This document shows, piece after piece, positions 34,457 to 47,200 of a stretch of DNA of 64,000 nt. Source of the stretch: Anthopleura xanthogrammica (lineage: Eukaryota > Cnidaria > Anthozoa > Actiniaria > Actiniidae); NCBI GenBank assembly GCA_964019055.1, contig OZ025210.1:10784658-10848657 (forward strand), written 5' to 3'. The notes beneath the pieces are model-generated. The model did no database searches and was not told the DNA's origin. It saw nothing but the letters and a program-made list of their open reading frames with translations. A program made the translations under genes and the position numbers. The stretch's first letter is position 1. Each line of letters begins with the position of its first letter.

Positions 34457-35093
34457 ATTTTTTCACCACAAACCTCTCTTCTTCACCAAGATGTGGTTGA
34501 AATAACCTTATCAATCTTCGTGGTCAAAAATATCCAGACTTCAAAATTTTAACGCATAAAAATCAACCACAATGGCTTCCTTAAGAATTATGTTTGGCTT
34601 ATTTAAAGTTCTGAGTTTAAAAATTAATTTTAAAGAATAAAATTCTGACGTTTTTTGGCGTTAAATTTTAGTTTTGCTTTAGTTTTTGCGCGGTTTGAAG
34701 CTGAAATCCAATGTGCATGTGGTCAGCTGTAGCTATCACAACTATACCTTAGGAGAATTAAGATATGATCTCTCTCAAAATGATAAAACTAAAATTAATA
34801 TTGATACTTTATAAATCAAAAAGCAATAAAATCCCAACTTCTTAGCTTTTATAATAATATCTTATTAACTTTTGAGTTTTTTTTTTTAGGAAATTTGGAG
34901 TGAGAGATTTTTTTTAAGTTCTTTATTTGAGTGATTGTTTTGTAAATTCTCTTTGAGTAGTTTAGGCGGGAAGTTCAATGTTTGAGGGACGCGCGCGCGG
35001 TGCATGACAAGATTCATTTACAAGTGACGGCCATTTTGTTCTGATATTTCTCTTGTTTTTTGCTGAATTTATCCCTATTACCAGCAAAAAATA
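34457..35093. promoter_or_regulatory. region upstream of CKS1, possibly divergent promoter
   Basis: This is the 5' side of CKS1. It contains a short G+C-rich run (GACGCGCGCGCGG near 34988) and then an oppositely oriented ATG at 35094, with nine codons before a consensus GTAAGT donor at 35121. I could not find a convincing next exon for that plus-strand start. The region may be a bidirectional promoter driving a non-coding or short transcript. Confidence 0.35.
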
Positions 35094-36612
35094 TGCATTT
35101 TAAAGGAATAAATCGAAAGGTAAGTAGTATAACTTTAAACTGAGTGAAAACTGTGGACCGTTAGCGAGAAAAAGTGTAGTTTTAAGAAGGTTTTCTTGTA
35201 CTGTACAACATTTTAAATGACAGACAATGATATTAATATAGAACAATAAGAAGTGTACAAAGACGATGGCTGGGATTCGCTTTTTTTTGGGCTGGGAAAA
35301 TGGGATTTCATGCACTGGGACTGGGATTTAGCCATTACTGGGGTTAGGATTTTGCAAAATCTCTAACTCTAACTCTGGGAATTGCGATTAGAAACCCCCA
35401 CCCCCCTTTAGGACCCTCCTAAAAATTAAACTTAAACCACATTCGCACTATAAAAGCTGTAATCTGCACTTGAAAACCCCCATGGTATCCCATAATTCTT
35501 GCCACTAGGGATGTCAGTAGGGGTAAAATGTACTGCAGAAAATTGTTACTTATAAGACAGACTGTTGACTGTTGAAATTTTTTTAGATCTGTTTCCCATG
35601 GGTGGCATATGCTGCTAATGTGTTGTCTTTCACCACTGTGGTTCCAAATGTTTGGGTGGCTGGTTTGAGTCCTGAAGACTCTACATGTGAATTGAATGCG
35701 TTTGATGTGTTGTTGTTCTCTCCTATGCTATGAGGGTTTCCTCTGGGTTCTCTGGTTTCCTCCCTCCATAAAAATTAACATGTGAGTGAGTGTTAGAGTC
35801 ATGGATCAAGCGTTTTGTTCAGGGAGGGATGCAGCTTGTAGGGACACCTGAGTGCCTGCAAAATGCCAAACCAAAAAAAAACAAAACATTGTGTCGGGTA
35901 TCTTACAAGTTAGGGGTACAAATTCGGCCTAGGGAGGGGTGCAACCCTCAGAATCAAAGAAAGAAAAAATTTTGTATTTGTCATTTTCAAAATAGGGGTA
36001 CAAAGTTGACCTAGGTGGGTGTGCACCCCGGCACCCCTACCCTTGATCCACCCCTGCATTGTGTGCATAGAATATTGAATATAGTGGTAGTGTGTGTGAG
36101 TGAAAAGTGTCCCAATTAGAGCAAAAGCGCTAGAATGACTAGACACTTAAATAAAGAGATTATTCAAAAAGAGATTCCTCAAAACAAGGGATAAAAATGT
36201 TGCAGAGAGTTATTACCAGACAACCTGTAGACTAAAAAAATCTTTATTTCAAAGTCTTTCACAATCTGTTTCACATATGTCACATAATTATCTGGGAATA
36301 GTCTGAAGTCTGAATATTATTTACAAGATAACAACTGAAACTATATACACGTGAGCCTTATTTTAGACCATAATTTCAATTTATGCTTTTGCTTTTGGGA
36401 GTTGTTGGGATAGCCCTTCTGGTCTAATCCCAACTTAAACCTGGCTCATGAAAACAATTTCTCATGTTATCATAAAGTTATTTTTAATAACATCCCAAGT
36501 ACTGTTTGGGCGTTATTGTTGAAAAAAGATAACCTGGATCTGTTATCATAGCAATAGCATAATTAATAAATTAGGAATTTTGTATTATTCTACATAACTA
36601 CAGAAAATATTT

Positions 36613-36795
36613 TACAGTGCGAATCGAAAAACCGTGGGCACCTAGAAATATTCCAGGAATGTTCTGTTCTTTGGCCAATCAGAAATGACTCTCTAACCAC
36701 AAGATGATGGAAAGATAAGAATAACGCTTCCGATTGGTTAAGAAACATTCTTGAAATATTTCTAGGTGCCCACGGTTTTTCGATTCGCACTGTAA
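36613..36795. mobile_element. mariner-like MITE with ~41 bp TIRs
   Basis: CAGTGCGAATCGAAAAACCG and the precise complement at the other end, continuing through GGCACCTAGAAATATT. The flanks are TA on each side, the target duplication expected of Tc1/mariner. Interior ~100 bp, non-coding. Confidence 0.9.
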
Positions 36796-38265
36796 GACTG
36801 CATAATGATTAATGTTTGGGAGAAGAGGTTGAAGGCAAGATTGATGGGTGGCTAATACTAAAAACCTTGTGTTATATTATTCTGAAAAAGTAGGATGATA
36901 AAGTTTTTTAAGGTGTAGTTCACAATCTAAAATAAGTCTTATTTGGGCTTTGTACAGCCAGCTCCTACAGATTTTAACAGTCAGGCCACTCTAACCCCCC
37001 CCCCCCCTGCCCTATTTAAGGAAACTATTTACAAAGTTTTAGATAAATTAGCAGTTTTGAATGCTAGCTTGAGAATAGAATCAAGTTACTCTATTTTAAA
37101 TCCCCTGAAAATAATTTAGTCCTCAAGCAAACAAATAACATTACAAAAATAATGCTCAAGGGAATGGAGTGAGGTATGACCTAGAGAAGTATTGAGCTGT
37201 ACTTGGTACAGTACCTGCTCTTCCCAGAGTGGCCTGTTCATTCCTATAAGATTTAGACTTTAATTTCCTAAAATTCATCTTGTCATGATACACTCATCTG
37301 AAGTGGCAAGAGCAAACCCAATGTGAGAAAGGCAAATAGTTCTTCTCTTAAATTTCTTCTAAATCTTACTCATGATTATTATTCATTATTTTTTATGTTA
37401 TCATGGAAGTTTAATCCTAAGTTTATTATTAAAAAAAACAAAAAACTAATGCCTTCAAAAATATATTTTTTTCATTATTATTAATTAATGTGAAATAAAT
37501 GCAATTTAAGTTGAACCATTAGATTAATAATAATAATAATGATAATGGGTTCTTATATAGCGCATTTCACATCGTCTCAATGCGCTTTACAATTTTTGGG
37601 TAACAACTGTCTTTAACAACCAAAGTTTTTTGACATCTTAATAAAAAAAAAAATTTAAAAAAAATGCAGGATCATATAGAATTTCTAATATTCTGTTATT
37701 TCTGTTCATCTTTCCATTAACCACCTCTTTGAGAAGCCAAAAATAGACGTTTCCCATTACAGTATATGTAGTATATATATACCCTTTGTAGAATGTCGGA
37801 ATGCAACTCAATTTGGAGTACAAAATAATAGGTTCCAATTCTCAGTTTCATATCATTATCATATCATTAAGGTATTAATAAACTCCTAGCTAATTTTGTG
37901 TAGGTTTGTGAGACTGGCAGTACATATCACGAAAACTAGGATCCACTTATTAAATAAAAATTCTGTAATCATTACACCCATTTTTATAATTATGTGACCA
38001 ACACAGCCCTAGACATCCTGGTTTTGTTGACATCTGTCAATAAAAAAAACCACTATAACACCAACTCTGACCCTTGATTGACAGAAGCCAATGACCCAGA
38101 AATTTCAAAGTATAGCTCAGGGTCTGGGTTGTGTAATTATGAAAATGGGTGTTATATATTAATTAATTTTTTGATATGTACATTAACAGTTATATTATAA
38201 AACTGAGTTGTACAGTTTTAAAGAAGTCTTCAAATTCCAATAAATAAAGATTGTTTAATTTTGTT

Positions 38266-41200
38266 TTATGCAGTATGTTCCTCTGGTGCCGATGGAGCCA
38301 GCCTCATTGGATAGCTTCCTTCATTTTCATTGGTGGTGCCATTGACACCGTTTTTGTACATGCCATGGGGAGTTGGTGCAGGCTGAATAAACAGAGAAAA
38401 TTATAGAATCACTGCCTTAGGTTGAACACAAAACAGGTCAAGGTAGGACACTTATTGATAACATCATTATTTTGATAAAAACATCTTCCATTTTGATGCA
38501 ACCCAAAATATTTGAGTGCAACCAAAAAGTGGTTGTGACCCCAATTTGACCAGACAATGGTCCTAGAACTCACTTGGAATGAGTTTCTTTGCATAAAATC
38601 CATATCTGTCATGTATTTTCTTTTGTGCTACATAATTGGGAAATGAAGAAAATATTCTCAGGGAAAAGTCAAATGTTCTGAAGGGGGAACACTACATGTA
38701 CACCCAAAGTAAAGGAGCCCAGTGCAGTAAATAGAGTGGAGTCCCATTATCTTGAACCCCCTGGGAACCAGGAAAAAGGTTTCAAATAATGGGGCTTTCA
38801 GATATATCCAGAGTAAAATTGTAGTGATCCAAGACTATGAAACATGACCTCAAGTTTGAGATGATGGGAAGTTCTTGGTATCTGGGGTTAGACTCCATTG
38901 TAGCATTAAGCTTTGTTGGAATACTCTATGAACTATGTGTTCTTTACATACCGGTTTTGCTAAGCTACTTGCTGTGAACATAGCAGCAATATCAGTAAAG
39001 TTTCCAGAGTTCGGTGGATATGTTTCTGCAGGGTATGCTGGAGGATAGGCTGGGGAGTAAGAACTAAAGGGTGGTATTGCTGACTGGATACCAGGTGGTC
39101 CTTGTACTGACAGGTTGTTCAAAATACCAATCTAAAACATCCAAAATATATAATTAGATTTCATAATCAAAATATAATGTAATCAAACTTTGAAGCAACC
39201 TCTGGCATATATGATATAAGGTATTCTCGGATCAGATTGGAACCCCACAGAACCCAGAGAAAAACCTACCAACACCCATTAAAGCATAGACCCCTTGCAG
39301 CACGTTGGAATGCAGCTCAATTTGGAGGACAAAACAATAGGTTCCAATTCTCAGGAGATTAAAATTCTTTTGTTTTGTCCGGCTCCAAATTGAGTTGCTT
39401 TGACATCATGTGAAAGTAGTCTATATAAAACAAGACTTGATTATGAAAATATATTTATACAGTAAATAAAATTACCTGATTTGTTCTAATGTGGAAAGGA
39501 AAGTTTTTGTTTGCTGCTGCCGGCCTTGTGATTACCTAAAATGCATAATTTGCAACTGTTATTACATCTTACCCAAGGTATCCCATAATGCATTGTGTTA
39601 TTACTGTCCTGAAATCATGAAATAAAGTCAATGATATGCTCTATTACTGCTCAAAAATATCAAATTAAATATCCTTGACAAGTTCTTACCAAGAAAAATA
39701 CATGTGCCAGAAATGACACTCCCCATTCTATGCCATTAACCACTTGCTCTCTGTCAGAAAAAAAGTCAAGATTTTATTCCATACAGTATAATCAGTATTA
39801 TTATATGGTAAAGTAATTTCATGTGCCATGATTGGTCAATTTGAGGTCATGTCCCGACATGTCTGCTCCTTACATTTTTTTAAGTCTGATATAGAATACT
39901 AATTAGCCTGTAGGTCCAGCTTGAGGAGGATGGTTTCCCAGAGCCTTTTCAAAAGCCAGTCCCATTAACTAGATCAAAAACCCTGCAACCTTGCTTTGTT
40001 AACCTAAACACAATATTCAATGTGGGATCCCCGTACCAAACAATGCGTGACATCAAAAAACATTGTTAGTATGCATGCTCCTTAGAAATATAACACTGCT
40101 TTTCTTAAATAACACTGCTTTTAAAATCTATTCTTCAGAAATCGGTATCTTCATTGAGAATGAATATGATAAGAAAGATACAATATTCGTGACAATGTTG
40201 TATGGGATATACAATCACTTGCCTCCAGCTCGTGATTGTATATCCCATACAACATTGCCACTTATATTGTATCTATTACATATTATCATTATTAGAATGA
40301 CATATAACCTACCTTGCCCACGTTGCAATTACAAATGTTGATATTACAACTATAACTGGACCAGCCAGAAACCTAAACATGATTAAAAGATTAAGGTTAT
40401 TAACATGTGGGCAGAGTTTCTGGGGATTGCTAGTTCACGAATATATAGAGGGTGTCTGTCAGCAAAAAAGACATGAATAGGAGTAGCGTCAGACATAGAC
40501 ATTTATTCTATAGACCCCTTTTCACGTGACGTCAAAGCAGCTCAATTTGGAGGACAAAACAAAAGAATTTCAATCTGAGAATTGGAACCTATTTGTTTTG
40601 TCCTCCAAATTGAGCTGTATTCCAAAATGCTGCAAGGCGTATATATACTCATTTCAATAAAGTTAGTCATCAAAATCCTACAAAGCAGAGACCGCTAAGT
40701 ATCATGGGAAACATAATTTCATATGTAAACAAGTAAAGGTTTTGCTGTCAAACTGCAGCTTAAAGATGCTCACTGTGAGAAAGTAAAACTGTAACTGGTA
40801 AAAGATCTCAATAGACCTCATCGGCTTGGGGAAATGTTGTCCCATTTCAGACCACATGTCATTCTCTTGAGAATAAGATTCTTTGTTTGAGTTGTATCCA
40901 TATTCATGTACCTTCTCATGCGCAACCGTTAAACAATGAAATGATACTCTGGGGAATGACACGTGGTCTGAAATGGGACAACATTACACCCAAGCCGATG
41001 AGGTCTATTCCCTCAATAGTTACAAGTAAGCAGTCAAAACATGTAAATTGTATCTACCCATAATCCTTGCAGGTCTCAGCTTTGTAGCTTTTCAGGTAAC
41101 TAACTTTATTGAAATAAGTATATATAATAATTTATGGTTCTTGCTAAGCTGTTTTGTTTGTCTCAGTACTGTGATATAAGTTGAAATACATGACATATAA

Positions 41201-44200
41201 AAATTGTTTATTTCAATGTGATAATGTGATTTACCATGCAGTATAGAAGAACCAAAATGGGTAATAGAATGCAGACTTGCTTGGGTAGTGCTTAAGGGTA
41301 AAGAATGTGCCATAGCAGAACCACAGCCATGCCTAAAATGATAAAAATAATGATCATTATAATCACAGTCATCATCACTACTATTATCACTTTCACCATC
41401 ATCACAGTCATCATCATTTTCATCTAGTACTATCATCATCATCATCATCACAGTAATTATCATTATCACAGTCATCATCATCATCACTATCTTCAGTCAT
41501 TATCATTATCAAAGTCATCATCACCATCAACGTCATCATCATCATCAGTCATCATCACAGTCATCATTACAATCATCATCATCAGTCATCATCATCATCA
41601 TCACAGTCATCATCATCATCATCATCACAGTCATCATTATCAAAGTAATCATCATTATCACAGTATTCATCATCATCATCACAGTTGTTATCATCATCAT
41701 TGTCATTATCATAACAGTCACCATCATCATCATCACCATCTTCAGTCATTATCATTATCAAAGTTATCATCACCACAGCCATCAACGTCATCAAAGTCAT
41801 CATCACCATCACAGCCATCAACGTCATCAAAGTCATCATCACCATCACAGCCATCAACGTCATCAAAGTCATCAAAGTCATCATCACCATCACAGCCATC
41901 AATGTCATCACAGTCATCATCACCATCACAGCCATCAACGTCATCACAGTCATCATCAGCATCACAGCCATCAACGTCATAACAGTCATTATCACCAAAG
42001 TCATCATCATCATCATATATCTTGTTTACTTACAATTACTCTTAGCACACAGATCCCAATACCAGCAGGGCTTTCATAGATATAAAGCACTTGACCTGGG
42101 TCAAAAACCTACAAAAAAATAAAACAATCATATTTACTAGATTAGGTAACATGACAAATGCTGGCTTACTGTATCCCAACATTTATTCCCAATATTCTGC
42201 TGACAAGAGTTGGCTAACTGTTGGATGATTGTTCAGGGACCATTTGTCAGAGTGTAATAAGGCTCAGAGGTGTTTGGCAAAATAGGTGCTAACTATTTGG
42301 CTAGCCATATTTAATACTCACCACAGCTTCAAAAATGAACAAGACAGCAACACATACACCATATAGTGTGCAGAATGCACTTAGCTTGACTTGACCAGAA
42401 CTGCTGATACGCCCTCTGAAATCCATCAATATTTGTAATGGAATTAGTGACAGTGATTGGATTGAAAATATACTACTTTAGAAACGAGCAAGGGACTGGG
42501 ACAAGTTTTGAATTTTAATCTAATTAGCAACATGATTGAATGAAAAGAACCAGAATTATTGGCTTTCAAAAGTGTCAAAAATCTACAAAGAATGTATGGT
42601 TACAGAGGACAAGTGTCCCTACTAACCATACATCCCTTGTTAATTTTTGATACTTTTGAAGGCTTGTAACTTTGTTTCTTTTTGATGAACGGGGGAGGGT
42701 ACTTCGGGTTGTTTCATACGGGGATGCTCCGCCCGGACCCTCGACCCCTTACCCTTTTCTATACCAAATTTTAGCAAGAAAGTACCCCTTTTATATACCT
42801 TTTTGCCTGAAAAAGTACCCCTTTCGTATACCTTTGAAGAAAATTTACCCCTTTTTATACCAAAACTCACAAATTTCCACCCCTTTGCTATGCAGCCTGA
42901 AAAAAGTACCCCATTCGGGCGGAGCATCCCCGTATAGTCCATTATAGGGAGAACTGCCCCGGGTTAATGAAACATGTTCAAATTTGCCAGACTTACTGAT
43001 CTTGTGATGCTTTATCAGATGACCATTGCTAATTAGATTAAAATTCAAACTCGCCCCAGTCCCTTGTTCACTTCTAAAGTGACCTATTCTTTTGCTTACT
43101 GGTATCAGAATGGTTATTTCACTAAATATGATCTCATGTCACACTCAAGGCCAATTTACATGGTATGATTTTTCGTCACAACTGCTGTTCTCAACATGAT
43201 GACGACATGAATTCCTTCATGTAAATTGCCCATACAACTTACTTATGCAGTTAAAACTTGGTATAAGCATGTTATGTGAGACAGATGTGAGGAGACATTG
43301 TACTGAGTAAATCAGCCATAATACAGTATCTGGATACACAATGAAAGTGCCAGATCTCAATAGTAAGTTAGTGTACCTTGTAACTGTCCATCCTTTGCCC
43401 AGTAGAATCAGCAGCAATACAAATATAATATGTGCAGTATAATGAAAGACATTACCTGCAGAGCAAACAGAAAATTCATGAAGAATTCTGGTAGTAGAAG
43501 TCAAATGACGCCATCATATTCTGCAAACTCGGTCATTTCAACGGCTTGTTGTAAAATTGTTTTTTCGCTGCCGTCAGTCAAAACTAAACAATCAGTACCT
43601 TTTATATTTTTGACTGTCGGCAGTGAAAAAAAACAGATTCCAACAGGAAACAGGCAACTACCGAGTTAGCAGAATATTGATAATCTCAGTAATTCCTTCT
43701 CAAGTGTAATAAAGGTACTGCAGGATATGCTCTGAAGTAAACATACCTACAACTTTAATTCCATATGTTGATCTTCCTGTTTTCCCATAATCCACATAAT
43801 ATATGATATGTGTGATTAAACTTATCACTGCAACAAAACACACATGTTAGCCTTTGGTCTTACTGTATGTTTTATAAAGGGGTTGTACATTAAACAAATT
43901 TTACACCTTAAAAAAATAAGAAAGATCACTTACTGATGTTTGGGACGCTAGTCCTTCATCAGAGTCTTTTACTCCGACAAAGGACTAGCATCCAAAACGT
44001 CAGTAAGTGATCTTTCTTAATTTTACAGTGTAAAATTTATCTTTTTATCACACTTGTTTCATTAGAAACACCAATGCAGCCCACACTAGCTTAACGCTAG
44101 TTATCATCTCAATGAAAAAGTAATGTAGCCATAGTGATGATATTTTCACATGTGAAAATAACGAGTTATCTTCACATGTGAAAATATCAAATTTTTGAAA

Positions 44201-47200
44201 TAGAGAAATATACTATTAGATATTTCATTGATAATCATATAATAAAGAATCTTATTCTCAAGGGAATAACACATGGTCTAAAAATGGGAAAACATCATGC
44301 CCAAGCTGGAAAGGTCTGTTATTGCAGCAAGTCAAGGTTTACAGAGTATATATACAGTATATATTGAAAATAACTCTTGATCCTTACCTTCTAAAATTAA
44401 AGATCCCAGGAAAAGTTTATATGTATAATGGAACAGCCTGCGACCGATTAATACATCTATAACACAGCATAACATTGTTAGTTACAGTTCAGGAGCAGGT
44501 TGTACGAAGCCTGGATAAAGTTCTCCACTGGATAAAATTTAATATAAGGATAAGGATAAGGGTTTATCTGGTGGATACTGCTATACAAGCTTCCTACAAC
44601 TGGCTCCTGTAATATAAATAGTCCTGTACTATACCCCCTCCTCCTCCTCTTATGGGATGCGATTTCAATGTTATGGGATACTGTACCATGTACCCTTCTT
44701 AAGTTCCCATTCACCCAGTAATCACAGTCTCTTGTTTTTGAGACCAGACCTTAATTGGTTTCTCTGTAACTATGTACTTACATGTCAAGTATATTGCCAA
44801 TACCAGCACAATGATAAATACAACGAGAAAAAATATGTCTGTTTTGATGATTTCTGCAAAGAAAATTGAACAAGTTCTTAAGTTTGTCATTAATGGATAG
44901 AGAGGACAGTATTAACATAATAGTCCCCTTCACAGTTCCCTGCGCCATCTTGAAAGGTAGCTATGCCTTTGTATAGAAGTGAGACCAACGGTGAGCTTGC
45001 AATGATAGAGACATGTGAAAAATTGGCCAAGCTCTTAAAAAAGGTCTATTATTGCAAGGTCGCCATTCGTCTTTGATGCAAAGGCACAGCTACCTTTCAA
45101 GATGGCGCAGGGAACTATGAAGGGGACTATTATAACAAACCCTAGTCTTCTATCAGATTTGATGCTCAGGCTAAAGCAGTTTCTATGCTAGGCAATATCC
45201 CTTGCAACTTGGCTTGCAATTTTGTTGCACCATAAAAGGTACAATGCAGTTGCATAGACAGGGTATCTTACACTAGTGGACATTTCTTGCAACTTGTCTC
45301 ACATTTTTGTTATGCTATGAACACTTCATACAGATTGCCCCTCCGGCCATTTCAAACCATGCGTCATTCTCTGAGAATAAGATTTTTTGTTTGAGTTGTA
45401 TCCATATTCATGTGTGTTCTCATGCACAACTGTTAAACAAAGAAATGATACTCTAGGGAATGACGTGGTTTGTAATGGAAAACAATTATACCCAATTATT
45501 AAGGTAAAAAAGCTATCTATAACTTTACTTCAATTTTGGTGTTACCTCTTTCATCAGCAGAAAAGTGCATGTTCCAAAACGTTTCCCCATTTGTGAGATT
45601 CAGAAAGTACTTTAACTTCAATCCCTTGGAAAAAAATTATTTACAGAGGTTAACATTTATTTATTGACCTGTGATATTTTGTCACAAGCTGTTATTAAGA
45701 TCAGGGGTTGTTCCAGGGTTCTATCTGTGAGTTAGCCATGCCCTGACTTAGATCAGCCCAGAGGTTGCTTCAGGGTTCAATCTGTAAGTTAGCTGTGCCC
45801 TGACTTAGATCAGCCCAGAGGTTGTTTCTGGGTTCAATCTGTGAGTTAGCCATGCCCTGACTTAGATCAGCCCAGAGGTTGTTTCTGGGTTCCATCTGTG
45901 AGTTAGCCATGCCCTGACTTAGATCAGCCCAGAGGTTGTTTCTGGGTTCCATCTGTGAGTTAGCCATGCCCTGACTTAGATCAGCCCAGAAGTTGTTTCT
46001 GGGTTCCATCTGTGAGTTAGCCATGCCCTGACTTAGATCAGCCCTTCCAATTCCAATTGCTGTATAATATAATAATACCTTTGTTGACTTGCAGTTGCTA
46101 ACAGCAATGTACCACCATCTGGCTCTGATGGACAAAAATCTTCTATCACCTACAACACAGTAAGAGAAACAATGTCTAAAAATAATAGAACTGAGAAATA
46201 TCAAGAAAGAGGGAATACAGAAATCATTTAATATGAGGGTGAGTACAAGGAATGAATGTACTAGAAACTGACCAACGCTAAACCTACCTTTGCAAGTAAG
46301 TGTTTTTTTGTCGTTGTCATGAATACATCCAGACCACACATAATTCAGTGTCAAATTGATAACCTGATTGTTTCCTCTGTAAAGATTATCTTCTCTGGCT
46401 TTGCACTCCTGGGAAAATAAGATTAACAAACAAAAATGAAAAATAATGATACCAACTAATGAAAGTAAAGATTGGAACGACAAGCGATGATGTTGATGAC
46501 AATGATGCCATTGATGACCATGTTGATAATAATGATGATGATCATGATGATGATCTTGACGACAATGATTCTGTTGATGACAATGACAGTGATGTTGATA
46601 AAAATAATGATGTTGATGACAATGATGCCATATGATGATGTTGATGACAATGATGCCATATGATGATGATGATGACAATGATGCCATATGATGTTGATGA
46701 CAATGATGATGTTGATGACAATGATGCCATATGATGATGATGATGACAATGATGCCATATGATGTTGATGACAATGATGATGTTGATGACAATGATGCCA
46801 TATGATGATGATGACAATGATGATGTTGATGACAATGATGCCATATGATGATGATGATGTTGATGACAATGATGCCATATCATGATGTTGATGACAATGA
46901 TGCTGTTGATGACAATGATGCTGTTGATGACAATGACGTTGATGACAACTATTAAGAAAATCCTTTTTTATCTATTACTGAATAGTAATATAGCACTAAC
47001 GATGTTCATACATTATCCCCTCGGTGCTTTACAACGAAAACAATTCTTTGCAAGCTATAAACAGTCTAGACAAGCAACGAAAGTTCCATAACTTTTCCAT
47101 AGCCTAGTGGACCTTTCAAAACTTTCAAGGTCCTGGAAAAATCCATTATCAATTTCCAAAACTATCCAAGACTTTCCAAAACCTGTACGAACCCTGCACT

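Larger units (their letters stand above)
34457..38265. other. spacer between CKS1 and TMEM145
   Basis: No convincing gene. 35590-35800 is SINE body sequence. 35800-36055 is bounded by GGATCAAGCG and TTGATCCACCCCTG, an element-like stretch. 36613-36795 is a TA-flanked MITE. 37523-37590 has an AAT run followed by TTCTTATATAGCGCATTTCA and AATGCGCTTTACAA, a tail motif common in repeats of marine invertebrates. 37778-37848 is half a family-B MITE. Other parts are plain A+T-rich DNA. Confidence 0.5.

Noticed and set aside
35094..35750. Plus-strand MHFKGINRK first exon with consensus donor, joined to an open segment at 35588
   Set aside because: The second segment is SINE body sequence and hits a stop in the repeat. 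No other partner exon was found; it could be a non-coding transcript.
45770..46801. 343-codon minus-strand ORF
   Set aside because: It runs through a GAT array, two genuine TMEM145 exons with their introns, and the 57 bp array. Only the exon segments 46288-46408 and 46079-46149 are coding.
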